Shown here in pieces: positions 53,991-63,090 of a stretch of DNA of 64,000 nucleotides. The DNA is from an uncultured Erythrobacter sp. (GTDB taxonomy: Bacteria; Pseudomonadota; Alphaproteobacteria; Sphingomonadales; Sphingomonadaceae). The translations under genes and the position numbers were made by a program. The first letter of the stretch is position 1. Each line of letters starts with the position of its first letter. The notes below the pieces were generated by a model, which had not been told where the DNA came from, made no database searches, and saw only the letters and a list, made by a program, of their open reading frames with translations. The stretch is taken from positions 1,340,861 through 1,404,860 of the forward strand of contig CANLZI010000001.1 in the NCBI GenBank assembly GCA_947495555.1. Reading direction: 5' to 3'.

Positions 53991-54797
53991 CACAGCAACA
54001 TTGGCCCGGCTGACCGGGGCCTCTAGCCCGCCTGCCAGCACCAGTCGAAGATTGCGACCGTCGCGCTTCGCCTCTTCCACCGCATCACGAGCGACCCACC
54101 AGCTGCGGTGCACCTGCATTCCTTCCAACGGCTCCAACTCAGCCACCGCATCGCGCATCCGAATCAGGATCAAGTCCGAGCCAAGCGCGGTATGAACGCG
54201 CACATAATGATCCTCATTCTCCAACGCCAAAATAGTCGTTCCCAATGCAGGCGGCAGCCTTTCCAACAGTCGCGGGGCGCTGCTTTCTGGCGGTGCGTTC
54301 ACTTGCTCAGGTGAAGGCGTCACAGTGGGCGCGGCCGCAACCGCCTGTGCACTGGGCGAGCCTTGTATCTGGTTGAACAGCAAGGTGATCCCGCCACCGA
54401 TCACAAACACATAGGGGTATTGCGTGAAAAACTGGGCTGCGCTGGGCAATTTTGCGGCATTGGGCAAAGGACCCAACATGCCGACCAAGAGTGTCATCGG
54501 TACCGACGATATGATCACAGCCGCCAGCCATAATCCAGCGCGCGGCAGATCAAGCGATTGATGCAGCCGCTCCACCACCCAACCCATCGGTGAATAGATC
54601 GCATATCCAGCATAGGAAAAACCCAGCCAAACGATCAGACGCGTCGATAGCGGGTCATTGAAACTGCCAAATGGACCTATCAACGCCAGCGTAGAGCCAA
54701 TGATGGTCATAATCGCCAAATCGATCAGAATCTTGCGCGCAAAATGTTTGCGGTCACCTGTGATCGAGCTGTCCATGCGAGCAAGACTAGCGCCCAT
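53967..54797 (-). CDS. LytTR-domain membrane transcriptional regulator
   Basis: A 276-aa protein. Four predicted membrane segments lie in the first 160 residues. A linker rich in Pro/Ala follows, then a C-terminal LytTR DNA-binding domain (about 185-276: ILALENEDHYVRVHTALGSD, MQVHRSWWVARDAVE). Membrane LytTR regulators of this type usually control neighbouring genes. The ATG at 54797 has GAAG upstream; the ATG at 54776 is less favoured. Divergent from the DUF2306 gene. Confidence 0.88.
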   Translation of the reverse strand: MGASLARMDSSITGDRKHFARKILIDLAIMTIIGSTLALIGPFGSFNDPLSTRLIVWLGFSYAGYAIYSPMGWVVERLHQSLDLPRAGLWLAAVIISSVPMTLLVGMLGPLPNAAKLPSAAQFFTQYPYVFVIGGGITLLFNQIQGSPSAQAVAAAPTVTPSPEQVNAPPESSAPRLLERLPPALGTTILALENEDHYVRVHTALGSDLILIRMRDAVAELEPLEGMQVHRSWWVARDAVEEAKRDGRNLRLVLAGGLEAPVSRANVAVLRDSGWI

Positions 54798-54833
54798 TCG
54801 CGCTTCGTAAAGTGGCAAATCCTTTGTTTTGCG

Positions 54834-54849
54834 GACTTTTCGCGAAGTC
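54834..54849. promoter_or_regulatory. Inverted repeat between the LytTR regulator and the DUF2306 gene
   Basis: GACTT-TTCGCG-AAGTC: perfect 5-bp arms, with an internal TTCGCGAA palindrome. It lies in the 133-bp divergent gap, suited to regulator binding for both genes. LytTR proteins more often bind direct repeats of TACxNTT-like motifs, so the assignment is tentative. Confidence 0.4.
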
Positions 54850-54930
54850 TGCGGCCCACTTGTGCAAGCCTCATTGTCCGCAAATGGGCACCGTCCAAAA
54901 GGGGTTGGCATACCCAATCGGAGACGAGAT

Positions 54931-55473
54931 ATGACCGCACTCATTGCCAAACTGCCGTTTTACGAAGCCTATACCAAGAGCGACGGTTTCGACATTTCCA
55001 AACTCACCCGACTGGCCGTGATGATAATTGGCACAGGCCTGACGCTGCTCTCTTTGATAGCAATCGGCAGAGGCATCTTGGGCTTTGCCCCATCGCATCC
55101 CAATGTGCGCAATCTAGCGATCATGCTGCATGTCTCTACCGTCGTGCCCGCCATCCCGCTGGGCGCTTATCTGCTGCTCGCGCCTAAGGGCGGCAAGCGG
55201 CACAAGCAGCTGGGCAAATTCTGGTTGATGCTGATGGTCACCACGGCCTCTTCGGCGATTTTCATCAAGACAGGCGGCAGTTACAGCTTCATCCATATCT
55301 TCGTGCCAATGACGTTTTGGGCGAGTTATAAGGTGATCACCAGCGCGCGGCGTGGTGATATGAAAACGCATAAGAAAGAGATCTTGTCTCTCTATCTCGG
55401 CGCGCTGACCATTCCCGGAATTGTCGCCTTTGCCCTGCCGGGTCGTCTGATGAATGTTCTGTTGTTCTGGTAA
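54931..55473 (+). CDS. DUF2306-type membrane protein
   Basis: A 180-aa protein with about four hydrophobic segments. The family signature is a sequence of HVSTVVPAIPLGAYLLL, a KGGKRHKQLGKFW loop, SYSFIHIFVPMTF and a final LGALTIPGIVAF then PGRLMN, with conserved histidines that could bind a haem or metal. Function unknown. ATG at 54931 is the start; it is likely the target of the adjacent LytTR regulator (inference). Confidence 0.78.
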   Translation: MTALIAKLPFYEAYTKSDGFDISKLTRLAVMIIGTGLTLLSLIAIGRGILGFAPSHPNVRNLAIMLHVSTVVPAIPLGAYLLLAPKGGKRHKQLGKFWLMLMVTTASSAIFIKTGGSYSFIHIFVPMTFWASYKVITSARRGDMKTHKKEILSLYLGALTIPGIVAFALPGRLMNVLLFW

Positions 55474-55480
55474 GCAGGTC

Positions 55481-56053
55481 TCAGCGGCGTCGCTTCAGGA
55501 TCAAGTAGAGCGCGCCCTCGCCACCATGGCGGCGATGGGCATTGCGGATGGCGGAAATCGAGCTCGCATGCTGCCCTGCCGCGAGCCAATCGAGGATCTT
55601 CGCTCGGATCGCTCCACGACGTTGGCCTCGGTCAGCTGGATCAACCGGTCTTGATTTGCCTGCAATCAACAACACCACACGGGCATCCATCGCGCGCGCT
55701 TGGGCCAATCCGCTGTCCAGCCGGGCATGAGCGGAATCGAGCGTATGGCCATGCAGATCGAGCGTGAAATCAGGCGCAACGCCGCCTGACTTCAACCGCC
55801 GGTCCCAATGTCCATCCAGCCCCGGGTCGGGTGGCCGTCGCGCAGCTTCCGTGCCGGAAGGCAGAACGCGCTGTGGCTTTTTGTGAATGTGCTGTTCAGC
55901 CGGTTCAACCGTCCGATGCGCCTCTGCCGATACGCCGGGCGTGTTCGCCGCCGCCATGGGCGGAGCCTTGCGGCCCTCCAAGGGCGTCACGCTATGGGCC
56001 AGTTTAGCCCACGCCGCCGCTTCTGCTTCGGTCAGGCCGCGCGGCGTTGTCAT
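55481..56053 (-). CDS. Smr/MutS2-C-terminal-domain protein
   Basis: A 190-aa protein. A low-complexity N-terminal half of about 85 residues is followed by a Smr domain (about 95-188) with LDLHGHTLDSAHARL and HGGEGALYLILKR. Smr domains are nickase-like DNA/RNA endonucleases. Its start overlaps the mltA stop by 4 bases, forming mltA-smr in an operon. Confidence 0.9.
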   Translation of the reverse strand: MTTPRGLTEAEAAAWAKLAHSVTPLEGRKAPPMAAANTPGVSAEAHRTVEPAEQHIHKKPQRVLPSGTEAARRPPDPGLDGHWDRRLKSGGVAPDFTLDLHGHTLDSAHARLDSGLAQARAMDARVVLLIAGKSRPVDPADRGQRRGAIRAKILDWLAAGQHASSISAIRNAHRRHGGEGALYLILKRRR

Positions 56054-57282
56054 GGCTGAACTTGCTCGGCGACACCGCTCGCAGCATCCAGCCGCGCCAC
56101 TGTGCCTTTGGGAAGCAAGATCAGCGCGTCACCGCGCCCACTCATCCCTCCGGCAATAGTGCGGGCATCCTCGCCCGCACCCCAAAAGGTATCGAAGCGG
56201 TTGGCCCCTTTGATCGCGCCACCCGTGTCCTGAGCGATCCACAAACCGTCAGCAACCGCGCGATCCAGGTCGAGCCACACCGGCGCACCCAAGGGGACAA
56301 AGCGCGGGTCAGCCGCGACCGAGCTTTCGCGCCGCACCGGAACACCCAAGGCGCCCAGCGGACCATCGCCCTTCAACTCACGGAAGAAAATCCAGCTTTT
56401 GTTGAGGCGCATCAATTCGCGGCCTTCTGCCGGATAATCGCGCAGATATTGAACGATCCCCTGCATGCTGGGGGCATATTGGCCAGCTTCGTCACCGAAC
56501 AGACCACGCTCCCGCATGACCGAGCCAATGCTGACATATTCGCGGCCATTCTGCCCGGCATAACCGATCCGGATGATCTCTCCATCAGGTGTGCGAAGGC
56601 GGCCAGAGCCTTGTATTTGCAGGAAGAACATCTCGATTGGGTCCGCTGCCCAAGCGATTTCCAGCCCGCGTCCGGCCAGCGCTCCACCCTCGATCGCAGC
56701 ACGATCATGATAGAGCACAAATTCGCCCGCGGAATTGTATCGACCCAGCGGCGCACGGCCTTCGCGCTCTGCAATCGGGGTATCGGCCGGCCATGCCCGG
56801 ACAAGGTCATCCGGCACACCATAAACGGGAACTTCGCACTCTGGCTGGCGAGTGCGGCATCCAGCAATCTCGGGCTCGAAATAGCCGGTTGCAAAGGCGG
56901 CTCCGTCGCCCACCCGGGCGGTTTCGAAATGGGTTAGGAAGAATTGCGGCGCATCGCTGGCTGGCCAGCGTAACGCGGCATCGCAGGCCACTTGCCAATC
57001 ACGTTGGTGGGTCAAGCCGCTGATATCGGTGCGGCTGAGCAATTCGGGGCATGAATCGAGAAAGCTGGCGAGTGCTGTTCCGGCATCGTCCAGGGACAGG
57101 TTCAACGCGCCAACGCTAGGCCCGCGCACAACACCGGCCATGGCCGCGCTTTCAACAGCAGGCATCGCGGGCGCAGTTGGGACTGCGGTTTGTGGAGGGT
57201 TGGCAGGAGGCAATATGGCCGCGCAGCCAGCCAGCGCAACAACACAGAAAGCAAGCAGCGTATGTGCGATCACTTGCCGCAT
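56050..57282 (-). CDS. mltA: Membrane-bound lytic murein transglycosylase A
   Basis: A 410-aa lipoprotein with lipobox LAGC (C20). It cleaves peptidoglycan strands to 1,6-anhydromuropeptides. The MltA domain contains FFLQIQGSGRL and, near the C-terminus, IAQDTGGAIKGANRFDTFWG, which holds the catalytic Asp and the 3D-type fold. It sits in a Tim44-mltA-smr cluster on the minus strand, likely one operon. Confidence 0.94.
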   Translation of the reverse strand: MRQVIAHTLLAFCVVALAGCAAILPPANPPQTAVPTAPAMPAVESAAMAGVVRGPSVGALNLSLDDAGTALASFLDSCPELLSRTDISGLTHQRDWQVACDAALRWPASDAPQFFLTHFETARVGDGAAFATGYFEPEIAGCRTRQPECEVPVYGVPDDLVRAWPADTPIAEREGRAPLGRYNSAGEFVLYHDRAAIEGGALAGRGLEIAWAADPIEMFFLQIQGSGRLRTPDGEIIRIGYAGQNGREYVSIGSVMRERGLFGDEAGQYAPSMQGIVQYLRDYPAEGRELMRLNKSWIFFRELKGDGPLGALGVPVRRESSVAADPRFVPLGAPVWLDLDRAVADGLWIAQDTGGAIKGANRFDTFWGAGEDARTIAGGMSGRGDALILLPKGTVARLDAASGVAEQVQP

Positions 57283-57320
57283 GACGCGTCCTTTCTATGC
57301 CAATCTAAACGCAGCTGTAA

Positions 57321-57977
57321 TCAGCCTTCGTCGGTTTCGTCCAGAATCCAGTCTGGGCCAGCGGCGTCAACATTGCGCGAGAATGTCCAGACATCGCGGC
57401 TTTCCACCGCATCGTCGAGCGAACCGCCAACCAATGTTCCGTCCTGATCGCGCAACACTGTTGCGATATCGGCCACAAACAACACTGCAACACGGGCGGT
57501 CCGGTTATCGAGCAGGGCCGAATGGATCCGCGTTTCTTCGATCCGGATCAGGCGATTGTCCAAAGTGTGTCCGGCAGCCTCACGGGCATCAATCGCACCG
57601 ACAAAACTGGCGTAAACATCATCATCGCACAGCGCACGCAGTGTCTCGCGATCACCCGACCAAAAGGCTTCGAGTGTCATTTCGTAAGCGCCCTTAGCAC
57701 CTTCCAGAAATCCGGTGATGTCAAAGGTTGGATCGGCAGCCACAATCGAGCGCACACCGCGTTCAACCGCAGGCATGGCGCCTTCCAGCTGTGCGTTGGA
57801 CGGCGCAAGAGGCGTCGGCGCAGCAGCAGCGGGCGGCACATTGTTGGGTTGCTGGCTTGGATCAAACCGGTGCGGAACCGATTCCTCTTCATGTTCGGCG
57901 CGGCGGCCCAACACCGAATACAATCGCATCCCCAAAAAGGCGGCGATCATGGCGAGGATGATAATTTCGACAATCAC
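57321..57977 (-). CDS. Tim44/TimA domain-containing protein
   Basis: A 218-aa protein. One membrane helix lies at the very N-terminus (residues 2-20, IVEIIILAMIAAFLGMRL) with RLYSVLGRR after it, then a Pro-rich linker, then a Tim44-like lipid/protein-binding domain (about 75-215, including FLEGAKGAYEMTLEAFWSGD). Bacterial Tim44 homologues work with membrane protein biogenesis. The GTG at 57977 is preferred as the start; longer frames add non-conserved residues. Divergent from secB, a frequent neighbour in alphaproteobacteria. Confidence 0.88.
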   Translation of the reverse strand: MIVEIIILAMIAAFLGMRLYSVLGRRAEHEEESVPHRFDPSQQPNNVPPAAAAPTPLAPSNAQLEGAMPAVERGVRSIVAADPTFDITGFLEGAKGAYEMTLEAFWSGDRETLRALCDDDVYASFVGAIDAREAAGHTLDNRLIRIEETRIHSALLDNRTARVAVLFVADIATVLRDQDGTLVGGSLDDAVESRDVWTFSRNVDAAGPDWILDETDEG

Positions 57978-58164
57978 AATAAATACCCGGTCATGCGGCA
58001 CGCCGTTACCAGCCTGCCAGTTTGCCCCACTCTTGTGTCCTAAATAGGCCCTAATTACAAATCGACAACGTGAAACCGGGGCGATCGACCCCATTAAAAG
58101 CACCTTTTCGCCTTTTCATTGATGGTTTTGCGCATTTCGGGCTGAAAAAGCCTGACGATGGAGG

Positions 58165-58188
58165 GCCGCGCCATATTGCGAGCGCGGC
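58165..58188. other. GC-rich hairpin in the Tim44-secB gap
   Basis: GCCGCGC (58165-58171), loop of 10, GCGCGGC (58182-58188), with no T-tract. It sits about 80 bases before the secB ATG in the 290-bp divergent region. It could be an mRNA leader structure. Otherwise I see no clear element in that gap. Confidence 0.35.
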
Positions 58189-58267
58189 GTGGCGGTGCTA
58201 GGCGCGCGGCCAAGCGGCAATCCTTGGCGGCTTGCCACACAGACATTCAATTTTGAAAGCAAGTATC

Positions 58268-58819
58268 ATGGCCGACGAAGGCGACATCCTAACCAATCTC
58301 AACCCCGAAGAAGGCCCAGCCAATGGCGCTGATAATCAGCCGACTGCCGGGATCCTGACGCAATATGTGAAAGACCTTTCGGTCGAAAATCCCAATGCAC
58401 CCGATGTGTATCAGTGGAATGAGCAACCGCAATTGGATGTCCAGTTCAACATTGGCGGCAACCGGATCAGCGACGAGCTTCACGAGATTGAGCTGAAGAT
58501 CAACGTCACGGCCGCTTCCCCGCAGGGCAATGCCTATCTGGTCGAGCTGTCGTATTGCGGACTGGCCGCAGTGCGCAACATTCCCGAAGAACAGGCCCAT
58601 GCCTTCCTGTTCGCGGAAGCTCCGCGCATCCTGTTCCCATTTGCTCGCCGCGTTGTAGCCGATGCGATCCGTGATGCCGGTTTCCCGCCGCTGATGATGG
58701 ATCCGATCGACTTTAACGGCCTGTATCTGCAGCAGCTTCAGGCTCGCCAACAGCAAGAAGCCGCTGCTGGAGAAGCCCCGGCAGTCCCAGGCAGCCCGCC
58801 CCCAAGCGGCGACGCCTGA
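58268..58819 (+). CDS. secB: Protein-export chaperone SecB
   Basis: A 183-aa cytoplasmic tetrameric chaperone delivering preproteins to SecA. The core (about residues 25-160) shows LTQYVKDLSVENPNAP, the peptide-binding groove strands and FPFARRVVADAIRDAGFPPL. It ends in a Pro/Ala/Glu-rich tail longer than in E. coli SecB. ATG 58268 is chosen because it gives the typical N-terminus. The murJ gene starts 26 bases later. Confidence 0.95.
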   Translation: MADEGDILTNLNPEEGPANGADNQPTAGILTQYVKDLSVENPNAPDVYQWNEQPQLDVQFNIGGNRISDELHEIELKINVTAASPQGNAYLVELSYCGLAAVRNIPEEQAHAFLFAEAPRILFPFARRVVADAIRDAGFPPLMMDPIDFNGLYLQQLQARQQQEAAAGEAPAVPGSPPPSGDA

Positions 58820-58845
58820 GCTCACGATGACGCGGGCCTGACCGA

Positions 58846-60417
58846 ATGAGCCTGCTCAAGAACGTCGGAACCATCGGCGGGCTGACAGCTGTCAGCCGGG
58901 TGTTTGGCTTTGTCCGGGACATATTGATTGCGCGCGTCCTGGGCGCAACGGCGATGGGCGATGCTTGGCAATTGGCCTTCATGCTGCCCAATCTGTTCCG
59001 CCGGCTGTTTGCCGAAGGGGCCTTTGCCAGCGCCTTTGTTCCGTTGTTCAACCGGCGCATGAACAAAGATGGCGATCTGGCCGAAGCCCAGAACTTTGCC
59101 ACCAATGTCCTGTCGGTCTTGCTGCCCACGCTGATCGTATTTGGGGCGCTGGCCATGTTGGCCATGCCCTGGATCATCAGCTTTTTCGCGCCCGAGGGAC
59201 TGGAAGACAATCCAGGCAATTTGCAGGTCGCGATCCTGCTTGGCCAGGTTACCTTCCCTTATCTAATGTTCATGAGCGTGGCGACGCTGATAGCAGCCGT
59301 GCTCAATTCGCTTTCACGCTTTGCCGCAGCGGCAGCCGCACCAATACTGCTCAACATCTGCCTGATCGCGGCGCTAGGCTATGGCCTGACGCTGGATGGT
59401 GATCTGGAAGCGCGACGCACCACCGCGCAAGCGATGAGCTGGGCACTATCGCTATCGGGTCTGTTGCAGGTCGTGTGGCTGGGGTATTTCATGCGCCGAG
59501 CCGGGTTCAAACTGTCCTTGGGATCACCGCGCATTACCAGCGGAGTGAAGGAACTGGGCGTTCTGATGGTGCCTGCTATATTCGGTGCAGGCGTCTATCA
59601 GATCAGCCGTTTTGTCGATCTGTTCTTCCTCTCCACCCTTCCCGTGGGCAGCTACACCTATCTGCAAATGGCGGACCGCTGGAACCAGCTTCCTCTCGGC
59701 ATCATCGGTATCGCCTTGGGTACAGCCATATTGCCCGCCTTGTCGCGCCATCTCAGCCGCGCAGAAGATGGCGAGGCGGCGCGCCTGCAATCCAACGCAA
59801 TCGAATTGGCCATGTTGTTGACCGTGCCATGCGCGGTTGCGCTGTTCTTTACCGGCACCGCCTTTGTCCAAGTGTTCATGTTGGGCCAGAATTTTACCGC
59901 GCAGGACGCTCTTACCACGGGCATGGTTGTTTCGGCGCTGGTGCTGGGCCTGCCCGCCTACGTCCTGGTCAAAGTCCTGACCCCCAACTTCTTCGCCCGT
60001 AAGGACACCCGCACGCCGGTGATTACGGCCGCGATTTCGCTGATCGTTACGGTCTCGCTGAACCTGGTTCTCGTCCCTCGATTGGGCGTAACCGGTCTTG
60101 CGATCTCGGGTGCGGTAGGCGCCTGGTGCAATATCGCCCTGCTGGCAGGGCTTCTGCATTGGCGCGGGCTATACCGGATGAGCGGTCACCTCATCAGCCG
60201 CATTGCTCGGATCGTTCTTGCCGCAATCACCATGGGCGCTGTGCTCTATTTAGTGATGCCGTATATCGAAAGTTGGTTTGTGCAGGATATCGCGAGCAAG
60301 GCCATGGGGCTGGCCATCATCTTTGGCACCAGCGCTGTTACCTATGGCGTCGCCACATTGGCGCTCGGCATTCTCGACAAGAACACCGTCCAGCGATTAA
60401 TGCGCCGTCAGGGCTAG
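58846..60417 (+). CDS. murJ: Lipid II flippase MurJ
   Basis: A 523-aa polytopic membrane protein of the MVF family with about 14 segments. The N-terminal VGTIGGLTAVSRVFGFVRD and the RLFAEGAFASAFVPLF stretch are hallmarks of MurJ. It flips lipid II across the inner membrane for peptidoglycan synthesis. It is next to secB, as in related genomes, and ends before a spacer containing two hairpins. Confidence 0.95.
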   Translation: MSLLKNVGTIGGLTAVSRVFGFVRDILIARVLGATAMGDAWQLAFMLPNLFRRLFAEGAFASAFVPLFNRRMNKDGDLAEAQNFATNVLSVLLPTLIVFGALAMLAMPWIISFFAPEGLEDNPGNLQVAILLGQVTFPYLMFMSVATLIAAVLNSLSRFAAAAAAPILLNICLIAALGYGLTLDGDLEARRTTAQAMSWALSLSGLLQVVWLGYFMRRAGFKLSLGSPRITSGVKELGVLMVPAIFGAGVYQISRFVDLFFLSTLPVGSYTYLQMADRWNQLPLGIIGIALGTAILPALSRHLSRAEDGEAARLQSNAIELAMLLTVPCAVALFFTGTAFVQVFMLGQNFTAQDALTTGMVVSALVLGLPAYVLVKVLTPNFFARKDTRTPVITAAISLIVTVSLNLVLVPRLGVTGLAISGAVGAWCNIALLAGLLHWRGLYRMSGHLISRIARIVLAAITMGAVLYLVMPYIESWFVQDIASKAMGLAIIFGTSAVTYGVATLALGILDKNTVQRLMRRQG

Positions 60418-60485
60418 CGCGTGCTCGCGGTTATGGTATTGGGCGCAAGCGATGACAGAACAATTCTTCTCTACCGGTTCAGCCC

Positions 60486-60502
60486 CACTGCGTTTCGCAG
60501 TG
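60486..60502. other. Perfect 7-bp hairpin, murJ-trpS gap (first)
   Basis: CACTGCG (60486-60492), loop TTT, CGCAGTG (60496-60502). No U-tract follows. It lies about 70 bases after the murJ stop. Confidence 0.45.
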
Positions 60503-60582
60503 CATGGGCGGGCGGCCTGGCGATGGCTGGAGCGCTCCTAAAGCGAGCGAACCGGCTGGCTTCCTGAAGGCTGGCCCCAATA

Positions 60583-60600
60583 GCTGGCACCTGTGCCAGC
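60583..60600. other. Perfect 7-bp hairpin, murJ-trpS gap (second)
   Basis: GCTGGCA (60583-60589), loop CCTG, TGCCAGC (60594-60600). It lies about 40 bases before the trpS ATG. It could affect trpS translation or be a processing site. No U-tract. Confidence 0.45.
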
Positions 60601-60641
60601 CACCCTGTCTGACCCAATTCATTGTACGAAAGAATATTCTC

Positions 60642-61661
60642 ATGCGCGTTGTTTCCGGAATCCAGCCCACGGGCAAACCCCATCTTGGCAATTATCTGGG
60701 GGCCATCGTCAATTATGTGAAGCTGCAGGACGAAGCAGCCGAAGCAGGCGGAGAATGCCTGATTTTTCTGGCCGATTTGCATGCCATCTCTATGCCGCAT
60801 AACCCGGCAGAATTGCACGCCGCGACCCTGGAAATGGTGGCTACTTTGGTCGCCTGCGGGGTCGATCCGGCCAAGACCATCCTGTTCAATCAAGCGCAGG
60901 TGCCCGCCCATGCAGAGCTGCAATGGTTGCTGAATGGCACGGCCCGGATGGGCTGGTTGAACCGGATGACCCAGTTCAAGGACAAATCGGGCAAGAACCG
61001 CGAAGGCGCCAGCATCGCTCTCTTCACCTATCCGGTGCTGCAGGCAGCAGACGTGTTGCTGTATCAGGCGACGCATGTGCCCGTGGGCGATGACCAGAAA
61101 CAGCATTTGGAATTGGCGCGCGACATTGCGCAAAAATTCAACAATGACTTCGCAACCGAGGACGCACCCGTCTTCACCCTGCCCGATCCCTATATCCCGC
61201 CAGCTGCAGCCCGCATCATGAGCCTGCGCGATGGCGCAGCCAAAATGAGCAAATCAGACCCGTCGGAAATGAGCCGGGTCAATTTGATCGACGATGCCGA
61301 TACGATCATGAAAAAGGTCAAGAAGGCCAAGACCGATCCCGAGCCTTTGCCGTCAGAAGAAGCCGGATTGGCTGGACGGCCCGAGGCGATCAATCTGGTA
61401 TCCATTTACGGGGCTTTGACCGGCCGCGATACAGCCTCTGTGCTGGCAGAATTTGGCGGGCAAGGATTTGGCACGTTCAAGCCCGCGCTAGGCGAGGTGC
61501 TGGTCGAAACACTCGCGCCGATCTCTGCCCAATTCCGCGAATTGATGCAGGATCGCGAAGCTTTGGATGCGATTTTGGCGCGCGGCGCGGCCAAGGCGCG
61601 CGAACGCGGTGGGCCGACCTTGGAGGCGACCTATAAAGCTTTAGGATTGGTGCGCGGATAG
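60642..61661 (+). CDS. trpS: Tryptophan--tRNA ligase
   Basis: A 339-aa class I aminoacyl-tRNA synthetase. The HIGH-equivalent is PTGKPHLGN (residues 9-17) and the KMSKS loop is AKMSKSDPS (near 203). The family fold is complete. ATG 60642 is the family start; upstream in-frame extension lacks similarity. The 225-bp leader contains the two hairpins above. Confidence 0.96.
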   Translation: MRVVSGIQPTGKPHLGNYLGAIVNYVKLQDEAAEAGGECLIFLADLHAISMPHNPAELHAATLEMVATLVACGVDPAKTILFNQAQVPAHAELQWLLNGTARMGWLNRMTQFKDKSGKNREGASIALFTYPVLQAADVLLYQATHVPVGDDQKQHLELARDIAQKFNNDFATEDAPVFTLPDPYIPPAAARIMSLRDGAAKMSKSDPSEMSRVNLIDDADTIMKKVKKAKTDPEPLPSEEAGLAGRPEAINLVSIYGALTGRDTASVLAEFGGQGFGTFKPALGEVLVETLAPISAQFRELMQDREALDAILARGAAKARERGGPTLEATYKALGLVRG

Positions 61662-61825
61662 CACTCGCTTGGGCGAATTTCGACTGCGTTCAAATCTTGT
61701 TCAGCACATCTGCTTTACAAAACGTCTTGTCGATGACAGCGTGATACCAAATGCACCAGCAAGGTCAGGGGCAGTCGCGTCCAATATCGCGTCGATAAAT
61801 CATTGTATTCAAAAGGTGAAAAGCG

Positions 61826-62497
61826 ATGCAAATTGAAAAGAACAACAGCCCGATCTCGTTGAGGATGGTCAGCGTGCCCCTTCTGCTGCTGAGCCTTGCC
61901 GCGTGTGCAACCCCGTTCAAGGCGGATGTGTCGCGTTTTCAAGCAGAACTGCCCGCACCTGCGGGAGAAAGCTTTGCCGTGGTGGCCGATGATCCGGCCC
62001 TCGCAGGCGGTCTGGAATTTGCGCTTTATGCCGATGTGGTTGAAGATCAGATGGAACGGCTCGGCTATGTCGAGGCGAGCCCTGAAACTGCCAGCATGCT
62101 GGTTCGGTTCGACTATGGCGTCGACAAAGGCCGCGAACAAATTCGCAGCACCGGATTCCGTGATCCCTATTGGTCGCCTTGGTATGGCTATCGCTCGCCC
62201 TTCTACCGGCGCGGGTTTGGATCATATCGCTATGGCTTTCACGATGCCTTCTTTGGCGAATCCGATGTTCGCAGCATTACGGTCTACACCAGCGATATCG
62301 AGATGAAGATCGATCGCCGCGAAACTGGCGAACGTCTGTTTGAAGGCAATGCGCAGGCGGTCTCAACCTCCAATCGCTTGCAATATCTGGTGCCTAATTT
62401 GGTCGATGCGATGTTCACTGATTTCCCCGGCAATTCGGGCGAAACTCTGCGCATCACAATCAAGCCGGAAGAAAAGAAGGTCCGCCGGATCGACTAA
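61826..62497 (+). CDS. DUF4136 lipoprotein
   Basis: A 223-aa protein. Lipoprotein signal with lipobox LAAC (C27). The DUF4136 domain follows, with a Tyr/Gly/Arg/Pro-rich insert (about residues 113-140: FRDPYWSPWYGYRSP) and a C-terminal VPNLVDAMFTDFPG segment. Surface or periplasmic location; function unknown. A terminator follows. Confidence 0.85.
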   Translation: MQIEKNNSPISLRMVSVPLLLLSLAACATPFKADVSRFQAELPAPAGESFAVVADDPALAGGLEFALYADVVEDQMERLGYVEASPETASMLVRFDYGVDKGREQIRSTGFRDPYWSPWYGYRSPFYRRGFGSYRYGFHDAFFGESDVRSITVYTSDIEMKIDRRETGERLFEGNAQAVSTSNRLQYLVPNLVDAMFTDFPGNSGETLRITIKPEEKKVRRID

Positions 62498-62524
62498 ACG
62501 AATTTCTCTTGGATGGGAAAATTG

Positions 62525-62556
62525 GGGCGGCCTTGTGATGAGGTCGCCCTTTCGTT
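62525..62556 (+). terminator. Terminator after the DUF4136 gene
   Basis: GGGCGGCC (62525-62532) pairs with GGTCGCCC (62542-62549), with one G-T type mismatch, then TTTCGTTT. It separates the convergent dut transcript. Confidence 0.62.
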
Positions 62557-62595
62557 TGTCCGTCTGAAAATTCGGCCAGATGGCGTCGGGACCGA

Positions 62596-63090
62596 TCAGG
62601 TCAGCTTTGCATGTCCGCCGGTAGACCCAAATCCACCCGCGCCCCTGTCGGTATCATCCAGCGTGTCCACTTCGGTCCAGCTTGCCAGCGTAACGGGAGC
62701 CAGAACCAGTTGCGCGATGCGGTCTCCTCGCTCGATCGAGAACACCTCGTCCGAATGGTTGATCAGGATCACCTTGAGCTCGCCGCGATAATCGGAATCG
62801 ATTGTGCCGGGCGTATTGGGAACGGTGATGCCATGTTTGAATGCCAGACCCGACCGCGGCCGCACCTGGATTTCATAGCCAGTGGGGATCGCCACCGCCA
62901 ATCCAGTACCCACCGCATGGCGCGCACCAGCCGCAATCCGCACGGTCTCTGCCGAGACAATGTCCATGCCCGCAGCACCCGCCGTGGCATAATGCGGCAA
63001 ATCCAACCCGATCCCATGCGGCAAGCGCTTGATCTGAACCGGAACCTGCGGCCCGGCATTGCCAGCGGTTGTGTCCGCTGGATCACTCAT
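62596..63090 (-). CDS. dut: dUTP diphosphatase
   Basis: A 164-aa trimeric dUTPase hydrolysing dUTP to dUMP and pyrophosphate. All five motifs are visible: [45 protein letters not shown] and [10 protein letters not shown]. Its ATG overlaps the end of coaBC by 8 bases, the common coaBC-dut pairing. Confidence 0.96.
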   Translation of the reverse strand: MSDPADTTAGNAGPQVPVQIKRLPHGIGLDLPHYATAGAAGMDIVSAETVRIAAGARHAVGTGLAVAIPTGYEIQVRPRSGLAFKHGITVPNTPGTIDSDYRGELKVILINHSDEVFSIERGDRIAQLVLAPVTLASWTEVDTLDDTDRGAGGFGSTGGHAKLT

